Under the pieces are notes generated by a model, which searched no databases, had not been told where the DNA came from, and worked only from the letters and a program-made list of their open reading frames with translations. From Sanghuangporus weigelae (taxonomy: Eukaryota; Basidiomycota; Agaricomycetes; Hymenochaetales; Hymenochaetaceae), in NCBI GenBank assembly GCA_033182465.1, contig CP137318.1, forward strand, positions 1,736,001-1,800,000: a stretch of 64,000 nucleotides of DNA, given 5' to 3'. Every line of letters starts with the position of its first letter. Position 1 is the first letter of the stretch. Of this stretch, positions 23,883-35,466 are shown piece after piece. A program made the translations under genes and the position numbers.

Positions 23883-26800
23883 TTAATAATAGTCATCTCC
23901 CCGAGGTGGGGACCTCCGACGGCCGCCTCCTCCATAGCCTCCAGTCGAGTATTCCTCACCTTGGTCTTCCAGGTTCAGGCGCTCTGCACCGAATGTCTCC
24001 TCGTTTCCATATTCCCCACGACCCTCCATGTATTCTCCAGGTGGTCCCCGGGGCGGTCCGTCGAACCTTCCGAATCCACTATCTCCTCTTGCGGGTGGCT
24101 GATTATACTCATCACTTCTTCCATAGGCGCCTTCATAGCCTTCGCGGCGCTCATACTCATTTCCGTCGCGTCCGTGCCCCGGCCGATCGTAAGATGGCTG
24201 ATAACCTTCGCGTTGGTAGTCCGATTCTGCTTCCTGGTGACGCCGGACTTGATGTCCATGTCCTCCGTATTCCTCGCTCCTACCCGTGTTGTAGGAATCT
24301 CCAGAGTCGTCATAAGAAGACTCATTACGACGTTCACGGCCGTGAGACTCGCGCCCGTATCCTCCGCTTCCATAGCCTAAACAAATTTCGAATAAAAATC
24401 ACGGTTAATATTAATGATTGAATTTTCATACCATCATCAGCGCTTTGCCGTCCATAACCTGTATCACTACGGTAAGACTCCGTATTCGTCGACCGTCCAT
24501 AATCTAAGGCACAGAATTAATCGCCGCACAAACATCCAATCAACACTATGCTCACCATCCCTCTCTTCGCGGGCCTCGTAAGATTGCTGGCGCCGTCCAT
24601 AGGAATCCTCGTCGCGACGAGATGAATAGTTGTCAGAAGAATTATCATATCCTCCCTGACGTCCTGCATAAGATTCTTCACGTCTAGAGTCGAAATCTTC
24701 ATCTCCGCGACGAGAGTAGCCGCTAGAATACTCAGCCTCCTCCTGGCGACCGCCATACGATTGTCGGCCCTGTCCGTAGCGATCCGCATTGTCGTCGTTT
24801 CTGCGCGAATATTGGCTCGTGTCGGTGCTATACCGTGTATTACTCTGATATCCACCATATCCTAAACGCAGAGTAGGGATATTAGCACACGAAATTCACA
24901 TGTGATTGCGATGAGCATACCTCCGCCTGAGTGTCCACTTTGCGCTTGTGAACCATATCCAGAGCTTTGTGTCTGGGGCAGCTGTGAATAGCTCGGCTGA
25001 GCTCCAGGCTCGCCAGAGCCATCATCTCCGGATCGTTTGTTCTTCCCCTCACGAACACTCTCCTATAGAAAGTATTAAGCCACCCATGGGATGTCAAAAG
25101 GTTTGAAGATACCTTTGTCAGAGCTTGAAGGACTTCCTGGCCTTCTGTGCCACCCAGTCCACCAAACCAACGCTGCATCTGGTCCATCATGGCATTTTGA
25201 ACTTGCGAATTACCGGTAGCGTAATACGGATGGTGGAAAGCTTCCAAGATCTAAAAAATGGCGTTATATTCGTCCGTATACCTCGTGTATTTCTCAAGTA
25301 TGAAAATATACCTCATCGATGACACGATCCGGGTTCTCGTCGTCAGACCACGTCTGAAAGGGTGTAAGATGTACTCTTTCGCCGTCAACATCCATCCGCG
25401 TACCTGAACAATCAAGTTGACAGAATTCTCTACAACAACCTGAGCGATCTTGCCCGCAGGTTCATTCAGGATGAGCGAAAAATGATCTTTGGATAATATC
25501 GAATGACTCGGATCGCTAGCATCCGGATCACTGAAGGGACGACACGCACGTTAGACTCTTGATATAAAACACCGTGGAAATAACGTACTCAAAGACCTAG
25601 ATAAAAATGCCGTCGCACCGTCGTCACACTGTCCTACGTTACTTGTAATTAATAAGGACGTACTTGGTACTGATCGTCGGAATCAATAACCGCCTTGCTT
25701 CCTTGATTAAGTGCACCAGTAACGTTTTGCATTATGGGCTAGGCGAACTCATTAACCTTGCTTCAAGCAACAAGAGTCATTTCGATTTACCGTCAGCAAC
25801 GGCGCCAGAATAGTATAGATGTCTAGAGGCCAAATAAATTAGTACAGTCCACAGGCAGAGGAGAGGTATGGGCAAACAGGCGTTCAGAGCATTCGTGAGT
25901 TGGTCAATTAGCTCATTTAGGCCAGGTACCATCTCAATTTTCTCAACTATGTCGCGATAAACACCGTCGCGCCAACGAAGTACTTGAAGCAACTGTTCCT
26001 GTACTTCTTTCGGCGCGATATCGTCCGGGTTAATATCAATGGTTTTCCGTTTAATATCTTCGGCTTCCTCAGCCTTGTCAGACCCGCCCCCAATGGGTAG
26101 TTTACTTAGAATGTCCTTCAATCCTGAGATAGAGCTGTCGGCATCACCAGACTAATCACTACATCAATACACCGTACGAACTTCGCATCATAGTATATTT
26201 ACCTGTTTCATCTTGTCAAAGAGATTGGTGACACTGGCTTCGCTAATATGGCTGTACCGGAAATCAGTCACAAATCGCATGAAAACTTGGAATTTCGTAC
26301 TCAGTCGCTTCTCCCAGGAGCGAATGGATGAAATCAGCACTCCCAAATGTGCCAGTGACAAGAGGTGGCGCCGGGCCATTGGGAGTTTCAATGATGACTT
26401 AAACCAGAATCAGAGATAAACCCTCAAGCATACAATACTTGCAAATTTACCGTTCTCCCCAACATGGCAGAAAACTTCTGAATGTCCCATCTTCCTGAGG
26501 GCAATTTCGCACCAATTACTGTGGGCTAGCAAGTCCTCGAGAGTATGGAGGCCGGTTCCTAATAGCCGATAAGCTTCCCAGAGATCGGCACCTTCACGAC
26601 CTTGAGCACGTCTGCCAAGCTCAATGCATGTTCGGAAGGTACGGCGGAGATGAGCAGTAGACGTGTCCCATCCTTGGTTCTCCGTTGCCATGTAATTCTA
26701 TATACATGACACAAGATCAGACCTGGCTGGCTCATAAGAAACAGAGTGAGTACCTTCATTCCTGTGCGTTCGTCAGTTTCCAGTTCGCGAGCATCAACCG

Positions 26801-27658
26801 GAGGCCTCAATTTCGGATGAAACTGACGAGCATCTCCTTCTTTCTCAGCGTAACCTCTGTAAATGTGTTAGCAGATCGTTATGAAATCAAGTTCTGACCT
26901 ACTTCGGATTATCAATATGTTCCTAGAACACGCGTCAATGCTTTCTTCTCGATTTTCTTTTGTCGACGGCACTTACAACAGGCAGGTAAACAGATAAACG
27001 GTCTTCCGTAATTTCAAACTCCTCGGTGGCGAATCCAAATGTCTGCACGAGACAAGCTCAAGTATACGATTTCTCTGAGTTCGCTAAATGCGTACCATAA
27101 ACCCTAATACGGAAAGTATCATGACAATAGTTTCAGCTGATGCCGCGCTCAAGCCAGCTATGTCCATTGCCTGCAAGAAATGGCATTACCACTTAGCGAC
27201 TCGCAATGGAGATACGAATATCCACACTACCTGTGAATAATCACGAAGCCAGTTTCCCTGAAAGGAATGTATAAGAGTTCTGCTGTTGATCAGATAACAC
27301 ACAGACACATACGAAGTAGACACGCTTGACATCCATCGGACTGAACTTCTCCCCACCTTTGGCCGCAGACAATACCGAAGATGCTAATCCAAGCAAGCCA
27401 CCGCCTGATGCAGCGCCTGCAACGGACTTGACGAGGTTCTCAAGCACTCCTTCAATATCGCCATGTCTGAAAGCCTTGCCTGGAGAAGAACGAAAGACAA
27501 TCTTAACAACCTGTTCATCAAAGCAAAATGTTCGATCAGACTTCACCATTCAAGTATGAAAAGTCGGGTATGTCTCCGGCCCCAAAAGCATGCACACCAG
27601 TCGGTGCAAAAATGAGGAAAATTGTACAAGTCAAAATGAGAGCAGACAGTATATGCAT
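23883..27658 (-). CDS. het-c: HET-C family protein with Gly/Tyr/Arg-rich tail
   Basis: In Neurospora, HET-C governs heterokaryon incompatibility; homologues are widespread in fungi and their basic role is unclear. The gene runs from a 27658 ATG (first exon 27547-27658) to TAA at 23883-23885 through many short exons. The product starts with a signal peptide (MHILSALILTCTIFLIF...VHA) followed by FGAGDIPDFSYL. Strong family blocks follow: KAFRHGDIEGVLENLVKS, a Gly-rich LLGLASSVLSAAKGG, RELETDERTGMK, and IELGRRAQGREGADLWEAY then TGLHTLEDLLAHSNWCE. The last ~280 residues are low complexity with repeated YGR/GYG, SRR and GGYG motifs, ending GGYGGGGRRRSPPRGDDYY. Interior exon edges were not all fixed. 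Antisense frames over the tail are shadows of the repeats. Confidence 0.92.
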
Positions 27659-27896
27659 ATCGGATCGATGATGATGATAGTTAGTCGTTAACTAGAGTCC
27701 CGGTTAGTGCCTCCTTATTACGCCACTGCCAAGCCAAGAAAATGGACGCGTGCTTTCTCACGTGTATGCACCCTTCCGGCCAGAGGGAGAAGAGAAGATC
27801 ACACCAAAGTCAAATTCGGACTGTAGAAATTGGGGAAAAAAGCTAGTATGCAATTGCGTCCAGGAAAGCAGATGAGATGCGAGACTAGAAACTACG

Positions 27897-29144
27897 TTAC
27901 ATCATTATGTCAAGTGGGATTTCGGCTCGCATTTTGATCAAGTCGACGAGAGATGCATTCACTGGCACGGCCTCGTCATACCGTTTACCCAGCGTCATTA
28001 GGTATCCATTAAGATATTCCACTTCTGTAGCCTTCCTTCCCTTCTTCAGGTCTGCCAGCATTGACGACGTATTGCTGTCTGTGACTCTCGCTACCCGTTC
28101 GCATTCGCGTAATAAGCTATTCAGAGACAACTCAGGAGGAACGTAGACCTCATCAGGTTCTACGCCAGGATCACGGTTTCCTATAGCTTCCTTCTTAAAC
28201 ACTCTCGACGCCTCTTTGCATATTCGGAAAGCAAGACGCTTCCCCGCATCGTGCTCGAACACCCTCCCATTGCGACAGCCCAATATCGACGTAAGTGGAT
28301 TGATGACACAGTTGACCACAAGCTTCTGGCGCAGGATGACCTGCATGTCGGAGAATGAGTCCCATTTCGTTTGTAGTCCCGACAAATTCTGTAACACCGC
28401 AACCGTATTGCGGAGCGATCGATAGCGCGCAATTTCCGGATCGTTGCTGGAGAAGGCGATATCGTCCAGGCTGAGTCGAGGCCTGCCGTTGAAACTCTTG
28501 CCGCTGTGCAGGCTCTTTTCGAAATCCCTTCGGCCGTCAGGAACAATGCCGAAGCGTAATTGGCCGATCCCCGCATGTACGGTATGAAACGGTGCCCGCT
28601 TGAGCCAAACTCCGTGTGTATTGGAAACGAATATGAAGTTCGGGCGTTCATTGACGTCAAAGAAGACGTTTTCAAGAAGCTGTTCGTGGGTCGCGAGGTT
28701 CCCGTTCTGCAACAAGACGACCGTGCTCGCTGGCGACAATCGACGTCTGATATTTTTGATCGCTTCAAGTGTCGAGTTGGCTTTGCAGGTGACAAAGAGG
28801 GACTCAATGTGGTTTTCCTCCGGGGTCTGTTTGCGGAAGGATGCGTCATTGCCGTTTTGTCCTTCACTAGAACCGATGATAGTCTTTCGGAAGTGTCTCT
28901 CCGCCTCCTGCAATCCCTCATAAGACTCCAACCCTCCAGCAGAAGATGCAGCCTCCGTCTTGAAACCCGAGACGGAGTTGACAACTCCATCGTATTCGAT
29001 ATGAAGCGGATATCCTCGCATCTGCCTTGCGAGCGGACCACTCTTGAAGACCAGACTGATATCATGCTTTGGAGAAAGGTTTCGGCGCAGGTGAAATGCA
29101 AGGAGCTGACCGACTGGGCCCAAGCCGAGGACATGAAATCGCAT
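27897..29144 (-). CDS. PAN5: 2-dehydropantoate 2-reductase (ketopantoate reductase)
   Basis: This enzyme reduces ketopantoate to pantoate with NADPH in pantothenate/coenzyme A synthesis. It is an intronless 415-aa frame. The N-terminal Rossmann motif is VLGLGPVGQLLAFHLRR (residues 4-20). A mid-domain segment ends VVLLQNG, and the substrate-site helix RQKLVVNCVINPLTSILG carries the family Lys and Asn residues. The C-terminal helical domain ends with an EYLNGYLMTLGKRYDE block. The start at 29144 puts the Rossmann motif at residue 4, as usual. Fungal versions are longer than bacterial PanE (about 300 aa), and this has several Ser/charged insertions. Its start codon faces the aldo-keto reductase across a 2-kb, transposon-filled spacer. 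Confidence 0.9.
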   Translation of the reverse strand: MRFHVLGLGPVGQLLAFHLRRNLSPKHDISLVFKSGPLARQMRGYPLHIEYDGVVNSVSGFKTEAASSAGGLESYEGLQEAERHFRKTIIGSSEGQNGNDASFRKQTPEENHIESLFVTCKANSTLEAIKNIRRRLSPASTVVLLQNGNLATHEQLLENVFFDVNERPNFIFVSNTHGVWLKRAPFHTVHAGIGQLRFGIVPDGRRDFEKSLHSGKSFNGRPRLSLDDIAFSSNDPEIARYRSLRNTVAVLQNLSGLQTKWDSFSDMQVILRQKLVVNCVINPLTSILGCRNGRVFEHDAGKRLAFRICKEASRVFKKEAIGNRDPGVEPDEVYVPPELSLNSLLRECERVARVTDSNTSSMLADLKKGRKATEVEYLNGYLMTLGKRYDEAVPVNASLVDLIKMRAEIPLDIMM

Positions 29145-29947
29145 GTCACTTCAGGAGTTGCCCGTGCTTGCAACAACATGAAAACCTGAGTTCATGTCAG
29201 GTCTCTCCCAACGCTGGCAAATGTAGGATTGTAAACTTACAGAAAGTGCTTAAGGCCTGTCTTATTTTAAGCTCAAAAAGAGCGAAAATCAAGGATTCAT
29301 TGAAATTGGAAGCTCTGCAGCGATGAACAGCATAAGAGTTTGTTGGAGTTTCGGCGACACGTCGCGAATCCAAAAAACTCTGGTGGGTGGAGGATGATCG
29401 TGAGAATTCCAAAAGGAGAAGTATCATTGGTTGAATTCCTGCCTGTGTCCTGTTGGCTCAGGCTATGTACCAGTTGCTACTCAGCATAGAGGTTCTTTAG
29501 CTGAAATACGAGTCATTTAAATTCTAATCCTTCTTGTGCGGATTGAGGAAGGAAGAGTTTGTTCAAGTGCCATTATGTTACTTTAAATTAGTAAAAGCAC
29601 AATTTGATTTCAATCCTTCAAGTTCTTACATTGGCGAAAAAGCTTAGATACAGTTGAAATTGTCATAATTCATCGTATCATAATGCACGTATTTCATAAT
29701 GCAACAATTCCTGGTGTCTCCCATGTCGGGAGGTGGGAAATCATGCAAGAATGTCATGGAATAATGCATTGAAATTTTGAGCAATTTTATGCATTATGTT
29801 GATCAAGGGAGTAATAAAGCTACTATAAATTCATGTAAGCTATGAGCTCTGAGGCAACCAGAGAGCTTAATTGAGCACAACTGGCATTGCAAGGTCCACT
29901 ATTCAATGAAATCATGTAATTAAATAAAAATACAGGTAGTGCAGACA

Positions 29948-30045
29948 CAGTGGGCAAACTGTTATTTAGACCCGGACTAACTAGATGACAAATGAAATTT
30001 GAAATGTAGTAATGCATTTAGTCCTGAATAACAGTTTGCCCGCTG
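29948..30045. mobile_element. 98-bp foldback element nested in the larger MITE
   Basis: The ends CAGTGGGCAAACTGTTATT and the complement of CAGCGGGCAAACTGTTATT pair over about 19 bp with one mismatch. TA follows the right end; the left flank is CA. It could be a mini-mariner derivative. Confidence 0.65.
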
Positions 30046-30139
30046 TACATGTGAGACTGATCGACATCGGTAATTACCATAAATAGCATGACAATTACCT
30101 TCCAAATGTGGGATGTCAAGGACTCAAGATATAATATTA

Positions 30140-30541
30140 GAGCATATTGGCAACAGTCAAAATTTCAGACCATATCAAAAAATGATACCCGCACCATTGA
30201 AAAATGACAGTTACCTAAATTGCTACGTGGTAGCCATGTCTCGCTTACGTTGAGTCTCAGTTTTGTGACCGAACTTCTGCTTGTATTGCAAACTTATCCC
30301 CTCCAATATGCAAACTGACATCACATAAAGAGCAAAATAGTGAATGCTAAGTGAATCACGGAGCTGCCAACTTATGCAGCATTTTCTATGAGTTTGGCTG
30401 TGGTCTTCAGTGTGTGCATCCGACTGGTTGTCACTTACTATTTCTCAAAAGGCATTAATTAGAGCCCCACCTTCCTTATAGGGCTTACAAAATTATGAGC
30501 CATCACCTTATCAAAACTTGAAACACGTTGCCAATATGCTC
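30140..30541. mobile_element. 402-bp inverted-repeat element with TA flanks
   Basis: Perfect 15-bp inverted termini, GAGCATATTGGCAAC (30140-30154) and its complement (30527-30541), have TA immediately outside on both sides. No coding frame is present. This is a second family of TA-inserting MITE nested in the 1.13-kb element. Confidence 0.75.
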
Positions 30542-31124
30542 TATTGCATGTCTTTATTCCCCCTCTGCTAAGTCAATAAGAGTATTTGTGAAGTATCCAT
30601 ACTTCATTCTGGTGTCTAATCAGGTTCATCCAGTAATGTAGGGGTCAGACGATGAGGAAGCTACCTTTTTCACCTTTTTCCAAAAGTGGGAATATTCTCT
30701 CACATATCTCCTAATAATGCATTACAAAAAGAGTCTCCCGACATTATATATATATTATGCATTATGACAATTTCAACTGTAGTTACAGTAACATTAATGT
30801 GCTCCCTGGTAGACTTTCTCTTGGCAATATTTGTTTGCGAGAATAATTTGAGTTCACGACACTTACATAGAACATCGCGACTGTATCACAGTTGAGCTTT
30901 AAAATATGTAACAGACTTCATTTACTACTAGTTCTAACTTGAGAGCGAATGTGAATGAGGACCCTATGTATCACAGTGAAGTCACGTTCCCCGCGCCGGA
31001 CGATCCGCTGCCATTCCGTCAAAATTTACCCGCCACTAGTACATGGTATATAATAATTCGCATACAGCCACCGTTATCTGATCCTCCTTGACTTGTTACC
31101 CTCACCTTCGTCGTTCCAAAGGTC

Positions 31125-32637
31125 ATGTCTGCAATCGTTCTCAAGAGGACTGGCCATAAAGTAAGTGCAGATCTCAAACTAGAATGTGAATGAGTCTGAC
31201 GCATGTATGTAGATGCCTCAAGTAGGGTGAGCTATGCGTATTGCCACAAACGCCATAAGCTACTGACCATCATGCATTTTTATCAAGCTTCGGCCTCTGG
31301 AAGGTACTTCACTCGACCAGGTCTGCGTTGTCATCAGAAACTAATTCATTTCTTGTATTTCAGGTTCCTAGGAACAATTGCGCAGACGTGAGCTCGTCTA
31401 GTCCTTTGGATTAGGAAATCACTGACTGCAGATTAGACTGTGTACAATGCCATTGAAGCTGGATATCGCCTTTTTGACGGTGCTGGCGACTATGGAAATG
31501 AGAAAGAGGCCGGCGAGGGCGTAGCCAGAGCAATCAAGGATGGCCTTGTCAAACGCGAGGACCTCTGTGAGCAAACTTCATCATCACTAGTACGCCCGTC
31601 ATCCGGACTCTTATACAAATTTGGCAGGGATCACATCCAAGGTATAATTTTTGTTGCTATCTTATTGGCTGATGCTAAACGGAGAAACACCATGTAAGCT
31701 CTGGAACACTTTCCATACCCACGAGCATGCGAAAACTATGGCTAAATTCCAGCTTGAGCTCTGGGGCATAGATTATTTTGACCTGTTTTTGGTCCATTTC
31801 CCCATCTCACTGAAGTATGTGGATCCGAAGCATCGTTACCCTCCCGAGTGGTGGGGAGACGACGGGAAGGTCTATCTGCGTAAGTAATTCAAATATCAGG
31901 CTTTACGTTTCTAACCAGTAATATTTGTTCAGAGAATACACCATTCCAAGAGACCTGGAAAGCTATGGAAGAGCTCGTTGACGAAGGACTTGCGAAGAAT
32001 ATAGGAATCAGGTCATTCAAATCCATTTCTGTGACTTTATAGTGAATGCTTGACCTTTTCCTTTCAGCAACTGTCAAGGTTCTCTCATCCTTGATATTCT
32101 GCGTTACGCTCGAATCGAGCCTCAGGTGCTACAGGTTGAAATTCACCCCTACCTCGCGCAGGAGCCACTCATCAAGCTGAACAAAGTACTCGGGATTGCA
32201 ATCACCGCATACTCTTCTTTCGGTCCACAGAGTTACCTAGAACTGGGAACGAACAAAGGTGTTGTTTCCCTTCTGGAACACGACGCCGTTACTACGATTG
32301 CAAAGGTTCACGAAAGGAGTGAGCCGTTTCATGTTTGTTCCTCGTGGACTGTCTGTTGATTATGTTGCGTGTAGCTCCTGCCCAAGTTATTCTTCGTTGG
32401 GCAACTCAACAAGGTCTTGCCGTCATTCCCAAGAGCAATACTCACGAGCGCTTGGTAGCAAATCTCAAGTGCAATGACTTCAATCTCGCAGAGGCCGAGA
32501 TGAAACAAATAAGCTCCCTCAACATAGATTTGCGGGTGAGTTATTGGAGTATGATCCGATAGGAATCATTGGTTAATGCTCCTTGGTAGCTTAACGATCC
32601 TGCGGAAATCGATCCACGTATGGGCATCTTCGCGTAG
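31125..32637 (+). CDS. Aldo-keto reductase, D-xylose reductase type
   Basis: NAD(P)H-dependent aldose reductase that would reduce xylose or similar sugars and aldehydes in the cytosol. Eleven exons join to 317 aa: 31125-31160, 31213-31226, 31288-31303, 31364-31387, 31437-31566, 31628-31641, 31699-31879, 31933-32011, 32068-32318, 32375-32535, 32590-32637. Motifs in order: [18 protein letters not shown] (catalytic Asp and Tyr), ITSKLWN (catalytic Lys), LFLVHFP (His), [14 protein letters not shown], and [10 protein letters not shown] (the coenzyme-binding signature). The end is DPRMGIFA. Length matches yeast and fungal xylose reductases. Four exons are only 14-24 nt. The residue before ITSK is Trp instead of the usual Phe/Val, because the 14-nt exon begins GG. 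Confidence 0.93.
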
Positions 32638-32872
32638 TTCGACGGGCGTTGACGTACATCATAATCTGATGCTGCGGTTGCAAGTAAATGTTGACGTGTC
32701 AATGTATGCTGTATTATTGTCGAGTCATGTACAATTATCAATGTACTGCGGTTGACTGCGCTGTTGTGATCTGAGTCGATCGGAGTTCGAATTTGAGCCA
32801 TAAAAAGAAAGCGAGCGCGCCATGGAGCATTCCAACTTGGGCTTCTCTTCTGTTCGGTTATTTTCAACCATA

Positions 32873-35466
32873 ATGTCTTACAAACTAAAGCTAACAAGTC
32901 CCAGTGGCGAGACCAGGCGGCTCACGTTCAACGTTAGACCATCGTGGCTGGACCTTGAGCAGAAAATCGCGTCGCTGTTTGGTATTCAGAACAAGGCAAT
33001 CGCAGTCAGCTATGAAGACAGTGATGGTGACATCATTACGATGAGCTCTCAAGACGAGCTGGATGATTACTTCCAGACGTCCTACAAGCACGATGGGGTG
33101 ACCAAATTCTCGGTGGTTGATAAATCTCAGAGTCACCGTTCGGCACGGAAAAACACATCAGCTTTCGTTGAAGGATTCGAGGAAGTTCCCGAAGGTGGTC
33201 TCCCCACGATGGGCCCAACCATGTTCTTTGAGGTAGATGATGGAGATTGGCAACGCCTTCCTCGAATCCCCGAATTATTCGGCGCAGAAGCGGAAGATTC
33301 TCGGGTAGACCCCTCTGAAGGACACGCATTCGTCGAGGTCGTGGATAGTGACGCTGAGGCCTCGAAGAAAGGCAGCAGTCATACGTCTCCGCAGCATACA
33401 CCGATGTCTACGCGTCAGCTGCGGCATAAGGGTAAAGAGAAGGCAATAGTCGCCAATGAAGCCACAGACTCTACCTCTGCGGCCTCCGTTGTTGACGACG
33501 AGGCACCGATCAAGCCATCGATTCATGTGTATGATGCTGGACGGTCCCCTTCGGTTTCGACTCAAGGCAAGTGTATCCATTCTTCATGGGAATCTACATG
33601 AACTTATCAACGTCATTACAGATTTTCCCGAGGGAGGAAGGCCATCTGGAGGACTCGGCATGGGCTCTTTCGGAACAGTGTATCCAGCAAATCCGCCACA
33701 AGATGCATTTAAGCAGGTACCTCGCGCCACGGATTTTCTGGATTCAGAGTCCAGGGATCATGAAAGCTCTGCGTCAGTCCATTCTGAAGCTACACGTCCT
33801 ACGCAACAAATGACAGGAGAAGCTCCTTCGCTCGATTTGGAAAGCGCAGCACTCGCAGCCGATGAGACGAGTGGAAGCCGTACACCGAGGCTCGAGCAGA
33901 CGTCGGTTAATCAACCTTACTTCGTCCGTGATGTGGCGAGCCTCGTTGACAACTTAACGAACGCTTTTACTTCTCATCCAGAGCTATCTGAGGGGCTTCG
34001 CAACATCATTCGAAACGCTGTTGGGGGAAGGTACTGGGACACGGAGCGTGATAGGATTGCTGGTATCGCGGAGAATGTCCGTGTCGCTGCCGAAGAGACA
34101 TCAGCGCGTATAACCGAAGCGGCTGGAAATATGGCAAGCAATGCCGAACGAGACGCAGTTCGTACAATATCAGAGGCTCTTGGGGGTGTTTTTCGAGTGA
34201 TCGGAGAGATAAGTGGCGCTGGTGCTGCTCACTCCTATCCAACAGCACCGCCTGGCCCTGCGGCCCCTGCGCACGCACCTCTGCACCATCATGAACGTTC
34301 CCGCTATCCCTCAGGTTGGAATGAACCCTCGCGTTCGCATGATATTCGTCATGGAAGGCGAGATCCGTATCACTATACAAGTCATCATGGTCCTGCTTAT
34401 GGTCCTGCTTATAGACCCGCCGAACCTGGAACTGGAGGCTTGCAGTCATGGCAGCCTGCGCAGGCGGGTCCTCAAGCACAGCGCAGCCATACTTGGGGAC
34501 CAGGGTCGCTTGCTGCCCAGTATTTTGCTGGTCCTCCAAATGCCGACGCATTCGAAGTGACGGACCGTCCTAATCTTCATGAAACTAAGGTGCAACTTGA
34601 AGCGGCAAAAGCTGTTTATAAAGCCGAGAAGGAACGGTTTAGGCAGGAAAAGGAAGAGCGTCGAAAGCAGAGACGCGAACTTGCGGAGAAGAGAGCTAGT
34701 CGCATACAACGCCCAGAGTAGGTTATTCATTGAACTTAATTGGAACATTTTTCTCAACCGAACTTCACTGTATAGCGGGACGATAAGGGAAGAGGAAATT
34801 ATTGCTCGCATTCCGTTCCATCCGCCTGCGAGGGAGGTTTCTTCAACGCGTTCCTATCCGAAGGACTTTGGAGCTCCACCCCATGCATCTAGCATGAGCA
34901 CTAGTGTCCCTTCTTCAGTCCGGCCGGCACAGATGGCGCCATTTTCATCCTCTCAGAGATCAGCCGCGGGTGCTTCGATGTATTCTAGTATCGACCCTAC
35001 TCCTGCAGTCCCTCCTCCTCCTATTCCTGCTCCTATGGGTCCTGCAACTTCAATCTCTGTCGTGCCTCCAATTCCACCCCCGCCTCCACCCCCCTCCGTA
35101 CCTACATCGGATTTTGTCGCTTCTGCTCCCATTGGCAATAGCGCAGAACAGAATCGTTCCGGCCCTGCTCCAATGCAGCCTAACAGATCGGCATCTGGTT
35201 CAGGCCCCTACTCTTGGCCTGTTCCGCCGGTTCGTGATCCCTTGCGAAGAAGGCACTTGACAACTCTGCGAGAACGGATCCAAGCTCGTCTCTTTGACAT
35301 GGGTATTACGCCATCTTCCCAGCCTGACATGATGGATATCCTGAATGCATGCGCCAATCGTACTGATGCGCCTGACGATGATGAGGTTCTTGCGGACGTC
35401 CTAGCAGCCATGAACATTCGGGGCAGTCCCTCCCCACGTGCCGGTGGTTCTGGATTGCCTCACTGA
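32873..35466 (+). CDS. PB1-domain protein with coiled coil and UBA-like C-terminus
   Basis: Exons 32873-33566, 33622-34717 and 34776-35466 give 826 aa. Residues 1-85 are a PB1 domain with an OPCA acidic motif (YEDSDGDIITMSSQDELDDYF region). An acidic-preceded WQRL at residues 126-129 (context VDDGDWQRL) fits an Atg8-interacting motif. Then come a long Ser/Pro-rich region with an amphipathic helical block, a basic coiled coil ending exon 2, a proline-rich segment with PPPPPPP runs, and a C-terminal helical UBA-like segment (IQARLFDMGITPSSQPDMM...). PB1 plus Atg8 motif plus UBA-like fold recalls p62/NBR1 receptors, but no ZZ finger is visible. Intron 1 has a GC donor (AAG|GCAAGT). An in-frame ATG 17 codons upstream (32822) is less likely as the start. 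Confidence 0.78.

Larger units (their letters stand above)
29651..30779. mobile_element. Mariner-like non-autonomous element (MITE), 1.13 kb
   Basis: Perfect 19-bp terminal inverted repeats, CAGTTGAAATTGTCATAAT at 29651-29669 and its complement at 30761-30779, are flanked by TA on both sides (29649-29650 and 30780-30781). CAG ends with a TA duplication are typical of Tc1/mariner transposons. No transposase frame is present. Two smaller inverted-repeat elements (29948-30045 and 30140-30541) lie inside. The interior is AT-rich, with many ATAATGCA-like motifs. Confidence 0.82.

Noticed and set aside
23829-24421. Plus-strand frames of 171-183 codons
   Set aside because: They are antisense shadows of the repetitive HET-C tail, whose codon bias keeps the other strand open.
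28560-29189. 209-codon plus-strand and 332-codon minus-strand frames over ketopantoate reductase
   Set aside because: Shadows of the real 415-codon frame, which alone shows the Rossmann and substrate motifs.
33640-33700. Kinase-like glycine loop (GMGSFGTVY) in the PB1 protein
   Set aside because: No catalytic lysine, HRD or DFG motifs follow. The match is a chance resemblance in a low-complexity region.
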